From an uncultured Paracoccaceae bacterium (lineage in GTDB: Bacteria > Pseudomonadota > Alphaproteobacteria > Rhodobacterales > Rhodobacteraceae), in assembly GCA_947496605.1 (NCBI GenBank), contig CANMDF010000001.1:620001-684000 (forward strand): a stretch of 64,000 bases of DNA, read 5' to 3'. Both the position numbers and the translations under genes were made by a program. Shown in pieces: positions 9,307 through 17,449 of the stretch. Positions within the stretch are counted from its first letter, which is position 1. The number at the start of each line of letters is the position of its first letter. The notes beneath the pieces were generated by a model that saw only the letters and a list, made by a program, of their open reading frames with translations, ran no database searches and was not told where the DNA came from.

Positions 9307-10500
9307 ATGAAAAACCTACTTTTGGCGACCTCTGCTGTCGCAATGATGGCTGGCGGCGCATATGCTGACGGTCACTCTGAAGTGAAGATCGGCGTGATCC
9401 TTGGCTTCACGGGTCCACTTGAATCCATCACACCAGCCATGGGTGCGGGCGCTGAATTGGCAATGGCCGAAGTCACAGAATCGGGTGCCCTGCTGGGCGG
9501 CGCGTCTGTCACATCCGTACGCGGTGACAGCACATGTATCGACGCGGGTGCAGCAACAGCTGCAGCAGAACGTCTGGTCACATCCGACAACGTCGACGCG
9601 ATCATGGGCGCTGACTGTTCCGGCGTCACTGGTGCGATCCTGCAGAACGTCGCACGCGCAAACGGTGTTGTGATGATTTCACCATCCGCAACGTCCCCCG
9701 GCCTGTCCACAGCAGACGATGACGGTCTGTTCTTCCGCACAGCACCATCTGACGCGCGCCAAGGCGTGATTATCACAAACATCCTTCAGGATCGTGGTGT
9801 CAGTGAAGTTGCTTTGACATATACAAACAACGACTACGGCAAGGGTCTTGCTGACGCGTTCCAGGCTGAATTCGAAGCAGCCGGCGGCACAGTCACAATC
9901 TCCGCCGCACACGAAGACGGCAAGGCAGACTACTCTGCTGAAGTTGGCGCATTGGCATCCGCTGGTGGCGAAGTTCTGGTTGTTGCAGGCTACGTTGACC
10001 AAGGTGGTTCCGGCATCATCCGGTCTTCACTCGACAGCGGCGCGTTTGACACATTCTACCTGCCAGACGGCATGGTTGGTGCGGTTCTGAACGATAACTT
10101 CGGTGAAGAATTGAACGGCTCTTACGGTGCTTATCCGGGTACAAACAACGCAGGTGCTGGTATGTTCGTAGAACTGGCTGAAGCAGCTGGTTTTGACGGC
10201 ACAGGCGCGTTTTCACCAGAAAGCTATGACGCAGCAGCGTTGATCATGCTGGCGATGCAGGCGGCTGAATCCACAGACAGCGCAGACTTCAAAGACCACG
10301 TCTTTGACGTTGCAAACGCACCTGGCGTACAGATCATGCCGGGTCAGCTGGCCGAAGGTCTCGCGCTGATCGCTGCTGGCTATGACATCGACTATGTTGG
10401 TGCATCTGCAGTTGACCTGATCGGTCCCGGCGAATCCGCTGGTAACTATCAGGAAATCGAGTTTTCCAACGGCGTATATTCCACAATCAACTACCGTTAA
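9307..10500 (+). CDS. Branched-chain amino acid-type ABC transporter substrate-binding protein (LivK-like)
   Basis: Periplasmic binding protein of 397 aa (Peripla_BP_6 type). A signal peptide ends near residue 20 (AMMAGGAYA, then DGHSEV). The mature part opens with VKIGVILGFTGPLES, the usual start of the family, followed by GADCSGVTGAILQNVA, MISPSATSPGLS and LTYTNNDYGKGLADAF. GGGAGAAAGAA precedes the ATG, a strong RBS. It heads a six-gene plus-strand transporter operon (up to 14924). The substrate could be branched-chain amino acids or another small amide or amino acid; the sequence alone does not decide. A terminator-like hairpin follows. Confidence 0.9.
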   Translation: MKNLLLATSAVAMMAGGAYADGHSEVKIGVILGFTGPLESITPAMGAGAELAMAEVTESGALLGGASVTSVRGDSTCIDAGAATAAAERLVTSDNVDAIMGADCSGVTGAILQNVARANGVVMISPSATSPGLSTADDDGLFFRTAPSDARQGVIITNILQDRGVSEVALTYTNNDYGKGLADAFQAEFEAAGGTVTISAAHEDGKADYSAEVGALASAGGEVLVVAGYVDQGGSGIIRSSLDSGAFDTFYLPDGMVGAVLNDNFGEELNGSYGAYPGTNNAGAGMFVELAEAAGFDGTGAFSPESYDAAALIMLAMQAAESTDSADFKDHVFDVANAPGVQIMPGQLAEGLALIAAGYDIDYVGASAVDLIGPGESAGNYQEIEFSNGVYSTINYR

Positions 10501-10518
10501 TCGGTTGATTTGAATAAG

Positions 10519-10548
10519 AAACGGCGCGGGTTAGTCCCGCGCCGTTTT
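10519..10548 (+). terminator. Intra-operon terminator/attenuator hairpin between substrate-binding and ATPase genes
   Basis: A perfect 10-bp stem ACGGCGCGGG / CCCGCGCCGT with the loop TTAGT is followed by TTT. It lies 20 nt after the stop of the binding-protein gene and before the RBS of the ATPase gene. Such hairpins usually let the binding protein be made in excess over the membrane components, by partial termination or by protecting the 3' end of the upstream mRNA. Confidence 0.8.
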
Positions 10549-10591
10549 GCAAAACAAGACAGGCCAAAAGGTCTGCTCAAGGGGATAAGAC

Positions 10592-11377
10592 ATGATTGTC
10601 GTTGAAGATGTGGTCAAAACCTTTGGTGGTTTCCGCGCCGTAGATGGTGCGACGATGACCATCGAGGAAGGCACAATCACCGGATTGATCGGCCCCAACG
10701 GTGCTGGAAAAACCACCCTTTTCAATGTGATCGCTGGTGTTCTTAAGCCAACATCTGGCCGGATCACCATGAAAGGTGAAGACATCACCGGCCTGCCCCC
10801 ACATGAGCTGTTTCACAAAGGGTTGCTGCGGACCTTTCAAATCGCACATGAATTTTCATCCATGACCGTGCGCGAAAACCTGATGATGGTCCCCGGTGAT
10901 CAATCAGGCGAGGCGCTTTGGAACACATGGTTTGGACGCAAGCGGATCGCCGACGAGGAACGCGCGTTGCAGGCCAAGGCTGATGAGGTCATCGAATTCC
11001 TGACAATCGACCATCTGAAAGAGGAAAAAGCAGGTAACTTGTCGGGTGGCCAGAAAAAGCTGCTGGAATTGGGCCGGACCATGATGGTCGATGCCAAGAT
11101 TGTCTTTTTGGACGAGGTGGGCGCAGGTGTGAACCGCACCCTGCTGAACACCATCGGTGATGCGATCATCCGTTTGAACAAAGAACGAAACTATACGTTT
11201 GTCGTGATTGAGCACGACATGGATTTTATCGGCCGCCTATGTGACCCAGTTATCTGTATGGCGGAAGGCCACGTCTTGGCCGAAGGGACCTTGGATGAAA
11301 TCAAGGCCAATGAACAGGTGATCGAGGCTTATCTCGGCACCGGGTTGAAAAACAAAGATAAGGTAAGTGCGACATGA
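10592..11377 (+). CDS. ABC transporter ATP-binding protein (LivG-like)
   Basis: A 261-aa ATPase of the branched-chain amino acid transporter family. It has Walker A GPNGAGKTTLFNV, the Q-loop region FQIAHEFSSMTVRENL, signature LSGGQKKLLELGR, Walker B IVFLDEVGAGV, and the H-loop in VVIEHDMDFIGRLCDPVICMAEG. The C-terminal extension VIEAYLGTG is typical of LivG. The Walker B sequence ends in DEVGAGVN rather than the common DEPxAGLN. The stop overlaps the start of a small membrane protein gene by 4 nt (ATGA). Confidence 0.92.
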   Translation: MIVVEDVVKTFGGFRAVDGATMTIEEGTITGLIGPNGAGKTTLFNVIAGVLKPTSGRITMKGEDITGLPPHELFHKGLLRTFQIAHEFSSMTVRENLMMVPGDQSGEALWNTWFGRKRIADEERALQAKADEVIEFLTIDHLKEEKAGNLSGGQKKLLELGRTMMVDAKIVFLDEVGAGVNRTLLNTIGDAIIRLNKERNYTFVVIEHDMDFIGRLCDPVICMAEGHVLAEGTLDEIKANEQVIEAYLGTGLKNKDKVSAT

Positions 11378-11532
11378 AATTTCTCCTGACTGTCCTGCTC
11401 GGCGCAATCCTCGGATCTGCTGCTACGTTCTATTACATCTATCTCAATCACGCAGATGTGGGCGAGCAAGCGTTGATGCGCGACACGCTACTGTCCTATG
11501 CGCCATTCCTGGAAGAGTATATTAACCCGTGA
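11374..11532 (+). CDS. Small single-span membrane protein (52 aa) inside the transporter operon
   Basis: A 52-codon ORF that starts in the ATGA overlap with the upstream ATPase stop and ends in a GTGA overlap with the next ATPase start, so it is translationally coupled on both sides. Translation: one N-terminal membrane helix (MKFLLTVLLGAILGSAATFY, followed by YIYLN), then a short soluble tail rich in Asp, Glu and Leu ending EEYINP. I do not recognise a family. Perfect nesting between livG- and livF-like genes argues that it is real. It might be a subunit or regulator of the transporter (inference). Confidence 0.75.
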   Translation: MKFLLTVLLGAILGSAATFYYIYLNHADVGEQALMRDTLLSYAPFLEEYINP

Positions 11533-12242
11533 GCGATCCGTTTCTGATCGGGGACGCCATGACCGGTGGTTATGGCAAGGGCCCTGATATCTTGCATTCT
11601 TGTACGATTGCCGCCGAAAAAGGTGAGATCGCTGTAATTGTCGGCCCTAACGGGGCTGGTAAATCGACGGCGATGAAAGCCGTCTTTGGCATGTTGAACG
11701 TCAATGAGGGCGCAGTGCGGCTCGACGGCGAAGACATCACCCATTTGTCCCCGCAGCAACGCGTGGTTAAGGGTATGGGCTTTGTGCCGCAAACGTCGAA
11801 CATCTTCACGTCGATGACGGTTGAGGAAAATCTAGAGATGGGTGCTTTCATACGTCGCGATGACTTCAACGATACGATGACGCAGGTTTATGATCTGTTT
11901 CCAATCCTCAAAGACAAACGCAACCAGCCTGCAGGTGAATTGTCCGGCGGTCAGCGCCAGCAGGTCGCCGTTGGCCGTGCGCTGATGACACAGCCCAAGG
12001 TCTTGATGCTGGATGAGCCTACCGCAGGTGTATCGCCCATCGTGATGGATGAACTCTTCGACCGGATCATTGAGGTTGCCCGCACTGGCATTCCAATCCT
12101 GATGGTCGAACAGAACGCCCGTCAAGCACTTGAAATCGCGGATAAAGCCTATGTTCTGGTGCAAGGGCGCAACGCGCATACCGGTACCGGCAAGGAACTG
12201 CTGGCCGATGAACAGGTCCGCCGGAGCTTCTTGGGCGGATGA
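11529..12242 (+). CDS. ABC transporter ATP-binding protein (LivF-like)
   Basis: A 237-aa ATPase and the second nucleotide-binding subunit of the importer. It has Walker A GPNGAGKSTAMKA, GMGFVPQTSNIFTSMTVEENL, signature LSGGQRQQVAVGRALM, Walker B VLMLDEPTAGVSPIVMDELF and the H-loop context ILMVEQNARQALEIADKAYVL, which is typical of LivF. The GTG start overlaps the stop of the small membrane protein gene (GTGA). The stop overlaps the start of the next small secreted-protein gene (ATGA). Confidence 0.92.
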   Translation: MSDPFLIGDAMTGGYGKGPDILHSCTIAAEKGEIAVIVGPNGAGKSTAMKAVFGMLNVNEGAVRLDGEDITHLSPQQRVVKGMGFVPQTSNIFTSMTVEENLEMGAFIRRDDFNDTMTQVYDLFPILKDKRNQPAGELSGGQRQQVAVGRALMTQPKVLMLDEPTAGVSPIVMDELFDRIIEVARTGIPILMVEQNARQALEIADKAYVLVQGRNAHTGTGKELLADEQVRRSFLGG

Positions 12243-12583
12243 AGATGCCAGCCCTCCTTTGTGCCACTATGGCTGGGTCGGCTGCGGCCGAAACCGTGTC
12301 TTGCGACCTCTCCGGCGTGCCGATCCAATTTGAGATCGACCGTGCACAATTCGCCCCCGCCATCGACACCCAAGAACCCGTGCGCCGCCGTGTTACAACC
12401 GTGCAAATGGGCGAAGCACAATTCCCGGCTGAACCTATCATGATGGGCGATGTGCGAGGTTTCTGGGCCGAAGGCATGGGTGGCTCAGACATCATGATGG
12501 TGATGCAAGGTGACGGATCAGCCGTCTATGCCAACACCCGCGCAGGCGAACGTCTGACGGGCACATGCGAGGTGCTGCAATGA
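12239..12583 (+). CDS. Small putative secreted protein (114 aa) in the transporter operon
   Basis: Not recognised. A short hydrophobic N-terminus ending in AGSAAAE looks like a signal peptide (cleavage about residue 17). The mature part of about 97 aa has two cysteines (SCDLSG near the start and TGTCEVLQ at the end), which could form a disulfide in the periplasm. The body is rich in Met, Gly and beta-type residues. It is coupled to the upstream ATPase gene by ATGA and to an 11-codon mini-ORF by another ATGA. The location in the operon suggests a periplasmic accessory protein; function unknown. Confidence 0.72.
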   Translation: MKMPALLCATMAGSAAAETVSCDLSGVPIQFEIDRAQFAPAIDTQEPVRRRVTTVQMGEAQFPAEPIMMGDVRGFWAEGMGGSDIMMVMQGDGSAVYANTRAGERLTGTCEVLQ

Positions 12584-12615
12584 ACAACCAATTGATTTCC
12601 AAGGGTGATCTGTAA
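12580..12615 (+). other. 11-codon mini-ORF bridging to the LivH-like gene
   Basis: ATG at 12580 overlaps the stop of the preceding gene. Eleven codons (MNNQLISKGDL) follow, with TAA at 12613-12615 directly abutting the ATG of the permease gene at 12616. The codons AAG GGT GAT also provide the purine-rich RBS of the permease gene. It may act only as a ribosome-delivery spacer that couples translation; a functional peptide is unlikely. Confidence 0.45.
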
Positions 12616-13626
12616 ATGGATTTTCTGAACGCCATCGTCGCCTTCGCGAACTTTGTCTTTGTCCCCGGCCTTGCTTATGGTGCGCAACTTGCCATTGGTG
12701 CGCTGGGTGTCACACTGATCTACGGCATCTTGCGCTTTTCCAACTTTGCCCATGGCGACACAATGGCCTTTGGCACCGCGATGACCATTTGGATCACTTG
12801 GGGCTTTCTGGCCTTGGGGATTTCCTTTGGCCCGCTGCCGACAGCTTTGCTGGCCCTGCCCTTTGGTATCGTGGCGACGATCCTCTTGTTGCTGGGCACC
12901 GATTGGGCGGTTTACCGGTTTTATCGCGAACAAAAGGCGTCCCCAGTGATCCTTGTGATCGTATCGATGGGCGTCATGTTTGTGATGAACGGCGTCGTGC
13001 GCTTTTTGATCGGTGTGCGCGATATTCGCTTTGCGGATGGTGAACGGTTCATCATCACAGCGCGTGAGTTCAAAGAAATGACTGGCCTGAATGAAGGTCT
13101 GGCGATCAAAACAACCCAAGCCATCACGGTTGTCGTGGCGTTGATTGCGATGGCGCTGTTGTTCTGGTTCCTAAATAAGACGCGCACCGGCAAGTCCATG
13201 CGTGCTTTCTCTGACAACGAAGATCTTGCCCTGCTGTCGGGCATCAACCCCGATTGGGTGGTCAAGGTCACGTGGATGATCGTCGCCGCCTTAGCCACCA
13301 CCGCAGGCGTGCTTTATGGCCTCGACAAATCCTTCAAGGCTTTCACCTATTTCCAGCTGCTGCTGCCGATCTTTGCTGCGGCCATCGTAGGTGGATTGGG
13401 GAACCCGCTTGGCGCCATCGCAGGCGGTTTTGTGATCGCCTTTAGCGAAGTCACCATTACCTACGCATGGAAAAAAGTGCTGGTATATCTGATGCCCGAA
13501 AGCCTTGAGCCAGATGGATTGGTCCAGCTTTTGTCCACCGACTACAAATTCGCCGTCAGCTTTGCGATCTTGATTATCGTGCTGCTGTTTAAACCGACCG
13601 GCCTGTTCAAGGGGCAATCCGTATGA
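12616..13626 (+). CDS. Branched-chain amino acid-type ABC transporter permease (LivH-like)
   Basis: A polytopic inner-membrane permease of 336 aa. The N-terminus has GLAYGAQLAIGALGVTLIYG and LRFSNFAHGDTMAFG, the LivH signature region. The C-terminal half contains IFAAAIVGGLGNPLGAIAGG, the loop that contacts the ATPase, and a final helix ending LFKPTGLFKG. It is slightly longer than E. coli LivH (about 308 aa). The ATG directly follows the TAA of the mini-ORF, and the stop overlaps the LivM-like start (ATGA). Confidence 0.92.
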   Translation: MDFLNAIVAFANFVFVPGLAYGAQLAIGALGVTLIYGILRFSNFAHGDTMAFGTAMTIWITWGFLALGISFGPLPTALLALPFGIVATILLLLGTDWAVYRFYREQKASPVILVIVSMGVMFVMNGVVRFLIGVRDIRFADGERFIITAREFKEMTGLNEGLAIKTTQAITVVVALIAMALLFWFLNKTRTGKSMRAFSDNEDLALLSGINPDWVVKVTWMIVAALATTAGVLYGLDKSFKAFTYFQLLLPIFAAAIVGGLGNPLGAIAGGFVIAFSEVTITYAWKKVLVYLMPESLEPDGLVQLLSTDYKFAVSFAILIIVLLFKPTGLFKGQSV

Positions 13627-14924
13627 GCACCACCGTCAGAGATACCGCCCTTTTCGGGCTTGTCGCCGTCTTGCTGATTGGAACCGGCATCATCCAAGGC
13701 TGGAACTCGGCCTTGCTAATCCTGAACATGGGCCTGATTTCGGCCATTATGGCGCTGGGTGTAAACCTGCAATGGGGCTTTGCGGGCCTGTTTAACATCG
13801 GTGTGATGGGTTTTGTGGCTCTTGGCGGTCTGGCCGCTGTGCTGGTGTCAACCGAACCCGTGCCCGAGGCATGGCAGGCCGGTGGATTGCGCATTCTTGC
13901 AGGTCTAGTCTTTGGTGCGCTGACTGTCGTCGCAGCAGTCCAAGCGCAAAAACGGCTTGAGGGCCGGGTCAAGGTTATCGCGACATTGATCATACTCGTC
14001 GGTGGTTTCTTTCTGTTCCGCGCGATCTTTGATCCAGCGAAAGTTGCAATTGAAGCGGTCAATCCTGCTGTTAGTGGCAACCTTGGCGGTTTGAACCTTC
14101 CGATCTTACTAAGCTGGCCTGTGGGTGGATTGCTGGCCGCGGGTGCTGCGTGGATTATCGGCAAGACAGCCCTTGGCCTGCGCTCTGACTATCTGGCGAT
14201 CGCAACACTTGGTATCGCCGAGATCATCATCGCCGTTTTAAAAAACGAAGACTGGTTGGCGCGCGGTGTGAAGAACGTCATCGGCCTTGAGCGCCCCGTG
14301 CCCTACGAAATTGATCTACAACAAGATCCCGGTTTTGTTGAACGCGCCGCCAGCCTTGGCCTTGATCCTGTCACGGCGTCGACCCTCTACACCAAAATGG
14401 GCTATGCCATCTTGTTTACTGTCGTTCTGCTGATCCTTCTTTGGCTTGCACAAAAGGCGCTCAACAGCCCATGGGGCCGTATGATGCGTGCGATCCGCGA
14501 CAATGAAACCGCCGCCGAAGCGATGGGCAAAGACGTGACCGCCCGCCATTTGCAAATCTTCATCCTTGGCTCTGCAATTTGCGGGATCGCGGGTGCGATG
14601 ATGACCACGCTGGATGGACAGTTGACGCCCGGTACCTATCAACCGCTGCGCTTTACCTTCCTTGTGTGGGTCATGGTGATTGTCGGCGGGTCCGGTAATA
14701 ATTTTGGTGCGGTCTTGGGTGGCCTCCTGATCTGGTGGCTCTGGGTACAAGTTGAACCGCTGGGTCTTGGCCTGATGAATATTCTCAGCAGTGGTCTTGA
14801 GGATGGCAGTGCCGTCAAAGATTGGATGATCCAATCTGCCGCCCACATGCGTCTGCTGACGATGGGTTTGGTTCTGTTGCTCGTGCTACGGTTCAGTCCG
14901 CGCGGCCTGATCCCCGAACGCTAG
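13623..14924 (+). CDS. Branched-chain amino acid-type ABC transporter permease (LivM-like)
   Basis: The second permease subunit, 433 aa. The core includes MALGVNLQWGFAGLFNIGVMGFVALGG and YLAIATLGIAEII, as in LivM. The ATPase-contact region reads LGSAICGIAGAMMTTLDG, followed by WVMVIVGGSGNNFGAVLGG, and the protein ends LRFSPRGLIPER. A longer mid-region (about residues 85-140) with extra hydrophobic segments resembles E. coli LivM, which also carries additional N-terminal helices. It is the last gene of the operon; an inverted repeat follows. Confidence 0.92.
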   Translation: MSTTVRDTALFGLVAVLLIGTGIIQGWNSALLILNMGLISAIMALGVNLQWGFAGLFNIGVMGFVALGGLAAVLVSTEPVPEAWQAGGLRILAGLVFGALTVVAAVQAQKRLEGRVKVIATLIILVGGFFLFRAIFDPAKVAIEAVNPAVSGNLGGLNLPILLSWPVGGLLAAGAAWIIGKTALGLRSDYLAIATLGIAEIIIAVLKNEDWLARGVKNVIGLERPVPYEIDLQQDPGFVERAASLGLDPVTASTLYTKMGYAILFTVVLLILLWLAQKALNSPWGRMMRAIRDNETAAEAMGKDVTARHLQIFILGSAICGIAGAMMTTLDGQLTPGTYQPLRFTFLVWVMVIVGGSGNNFGAVLGGLLIWWLWVQVEPLGLGLMNILSSGLEDGSAVKDWMIQSAAHMRLLTMGLVLLLVLRFSPRGLIPER

Positions 14925-14936
14925 CTTGTCCTACCT

Positions 14937-14962
14937 GTCTGCCCTGCTACAACGGGGCAGAC
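14937..14962 (+). terminator. Inverted repeat after the transporter operon (weak terminator)
   Basis: Perfect 8-bp arms GTCTGCCC and GGGCAGAC are separated by 10 nt, 12 nt after the LivM-like stop. No T-run follows (CTTAACACC), so intrinsic termination would be weak. It lies just before the RBS of the penicillin acylase gene. Confidence 0.45.
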
Positions 14963-14981
14963 TTAACACCGTGAGGACCAA

Positions 14982-17447
14982 ATGGCGCTGATCTTTCGCT
15001 GGCTCGTCCGGCTTGCCTCTGGCTTAATTTTGCTTTGCGTGGCCGCCATCGCGCTGGCCTATTACTTCGCTTCACGGTCCCTGCCCGACTATAACGCCAA
15101 TAGTGACGTCACAGGCATTTCCGCCCCGGTCGAGATCGTGCGCGACAATGCCAACGTCCCGCATATCTTTGGCGACACAAACGAAGACGTCTATTTCGCG
15201 CTTGGGTACGCCCATGCCCAAGACCGTTTGTGGCAAATGACGATGCTGCGGCGCACGGCACAAGGGCGGCTGTCGGAACTCTTTGGCGAACGCACCGTGG
15301 GCATCGATGAAGTTCTGCGTCGTTTTGATCTTTACACGCTCGCTGTGGCCTCTGTGAACGCGCAAACCGAAGAAACCAATACTTATCTCACGGCCTATGC
15401 TGGCGGCGTGAATGCCTGGCTGGCCGAGATTAACAAAGGTGCGTTGGGACGTGGTGCGCCTGAGATGTGGTTGTTCAATCACCCCGTTTCACCGTGGCAG
15501 CCTGCAGACTCGATTGCCATTCTCAAGCTGATGGCGCTCGATCTGACCTCCAACCTCGAGAACGAAGTCCTGCGCGCGCGCACCTCACTGCTGCTCGACA
15601 ACGACCGCCTGTCGGACATCTTGCCGGATGATCCGACAAGCGGCATCGCAGCTTTGCCTGAATACGCAAACCTTGTGCCCGGCGTCGCCCCTTTCACGCC
15701 AAACATGCGCCTTGCCTATGACCCGCTGTCACCGATCAAACCCGCAGAACTGTCTGGCGCATCCAATGCTTGGGCGGCCAACGCGTCACGGTCCACAACG
15801 GGATCAACCTTGTTGGCCAATGACCCACATCTGGGGCTAACCGCGCCATCCATTTGGTATCTGGCACGTTTACAGCTGGAAGATGGCGGGATCATTGGCG
15901 GATCTATCCCGGGCATGCCTGTCATCCTAACCGGGCGCAGCGACGCTTTGGGGTGGGGGCTGACGACAGCGATGGTTGATGACCAAGATATCATGGTCGA
16001 AGAGGTGAACCCAGATAACCCCGAAGAATACCGCAGCCCCAATGGCTGGGTCCCCTTTCGGACCCGCGATAGTATCATCAACGTCAAAGATGGGCCGGCG
16101 GTGACATTGCGTTTGCGTTGGACGGCGAATGGGCCTGTGATGCCCCGCGATAAATACGACCTTGGCACGATTACACCGCCGGGGCATGTCACTGCTATTT
16201 CTTGGACCGCGTTATCCGACCGCGATCCGACGATGTCTGCTATGATGGGGTTGAACCATTCAAGCACGGTCGAAGAAGCCATAACCGCTGGCGCATCCGC
16301 TATCGCACCCGCACAAAATGTCACCCTTGTGGATCGAAATCGCATTGCGATGAAGACAATGGGGGCGATCCCTGCCCGCGATGCCAATCACCAAAGCCAA
16401 GGCCGCCTGCCTGCCTTTGGCTATCTGGCCGAGAACCGATGGCAGGGCCGGTTCCCATACAGCGATAACCCAGAATTTCTGGATCCGCCTGGCGGGATCA
16501 TCGGGAACACCAACAACAAGACGGTCGATCGCCCCTTTCCACAGCATGTCACCCATAAATGGGGCGATACCCAACGGATCAACCGTTGGCGGCGCCTGAT
16601 GCAAGCGCGTGAAGTGCATACGCGCGACAGCTTCATCGAGGCGCAGCTTGATACCGTCAGCTTTACCGCCCGCACGCTGTCAACGCTCATGGGCGCCGAT
16701 CTTTGGTTCACTGGTGATGCCGCCCCTGATGGTACGCCAGAACGTCGCCGCCAGATCGCACTGAACCTGTTGTCTGCTTGGAACGGCGAGATGAACGAAC
16801 ACCTGCCAGAGCCATTGATCTATTCGGCCTGGGCGCGGGCCTTTCAACAGCGTCTGATACGCGATGAGTTGGGACCTTTGGCCTCCGAGTTCACGCATGT
16901 TGAACCCGTCTTCATTGAACGCGTGTTTCGCGACATCGACGGGGCAAGTGTCTGGTGCGACGTCATCCAGTCCGCACCGGTTGAGACCTGCACCGACATT
17001 GCACGGCAATCGCTGGACGATGCGCTGGTCTGGATCGCCGAAAACCACGGCGAAGCGGTTGAGGCCGTCCGCTGGGGCGATGCCCATGTCGCGACACATG
17101 ATCACCCTGTGCTTGGGAATACGCCCATCCTGGAATGGGTCGTAAACATCCGGCAGTCGACCAGCGGTGGCGATCATACGTTGCAGCGGGCCAAGACTTC
17201 TGGCGAAGATCCCAACCCGTTCCATAATGTGCACGCCGGGGCGTATCGAGGTGTTTACGATTTTGCAGACCCTGACAGTTCGGTCTTCATCACATCCACA
17301 GGGCAGTCCGGACACCCGCTATCACGGCACTATGACAATTTGGGCGAGTTATGGCGGCGGGGCGAGTATATCCCGATGTCGCTCGATCCTGATCTGGCAC
17401 GGGCTGCGGCTGTGGGTGTCACAGTGCTAAGACCTGCTGAGCAGTAG
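14982..17447 (+). CDS. Penicillin acylase family protein (Ntn hydrolase)
   Basis: An 821-aa precursor of the penicillin/acyl-homoserine-lactone acylase family, matured by autocleavage into two chains. An N-terminal hydrophobic segment (about residues 9-30) directs it to or through the inner membrane. The alpha part has IVRDNANVPHIFGDTNEDVYFALGYAHAQDRLWQM (shown as two adjoining family motifs, about residues 52-86). The predicted beta-chain nucleophile is Ser261 in LSGASNAWAANASRS; Gly-Ala-Ser-Asn-Ala-Trp is the hallmark. Relatives cleave amide bonds of penicillins, acyl-homoserine lactones or other N-acyl compounds; the true substrate is not predictable. GAGGA precedes the ATG. The stop lies 2 nt from the convergent thermonuclease stop. 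Confidence 0.92.
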   Translation: MALIFRWLVRLASGLILLCVAAIALAYYFASRSLPDYNANSDVTGISAPVEIVRDNANVPHIFGDTNEDVYFALGYAHAQDRLWQMTMLRRTAQGRLSELFGERTVGIDEVLRRFDLYTLAVASVNAQTEETNTYLTAYAGGVNAWLAEINKGALGRGAPEMWLFNHPVSPWQPADSIAILKLMALDLTSNLENEVLRARTSLLLDNDRLSDILPDDPTSGIAALPEYANLVPGVAPFTPNMRLAYDPLSPIKPAELSGASNAWAANASRSTTGSTLLANDPHLGLTAPSIWYLARLQLEDGGIIGGSIPGMPVILTGRSDALGWGLTTAMVDDQDIMVEEVNPDNPEEYRSPNGWVPFRTRDSIINVKDGPAVTLRLRWTANGPVMPRDKYDLGTITPPGHVTAISWTALSDRDPTMSAMMGLNHSSTVEEAITAGASAIAPAQNVTLVDRNRIAMKTMGAIPARDANHQSQGRLPAFGYLAENRWQGRFPYSDNPEFLDPPGGIIGNTNNKTVDRPFPQHVTHKWGDTQRINRWRRLMQAREVHTRDSFIEAQLDTVSFTARTLSTLMGADLWFTGDAAPDGTPERRRQIALNLLSAWNGEMNEHLPEPLIYSAWARAFQQRLIRDELGPLASEFTHVEPVFIERVFRDIDGASVWCDVIQSAPVETCTDIARQSLDDALVWIAENHGEAVEAVRWGDAHVATHDHPVLGNTPILEWVVNIRQSTSGGDHTLQRAKTSGEDPNPFHNVHAGAYRGVYDFADPDSSVFITSTGQSGHPLSRHYDNLGELWRRGEYIPMSLDPDLARAAAVGVTVLRPAEQ

Positions 17448-17449
17448 TC

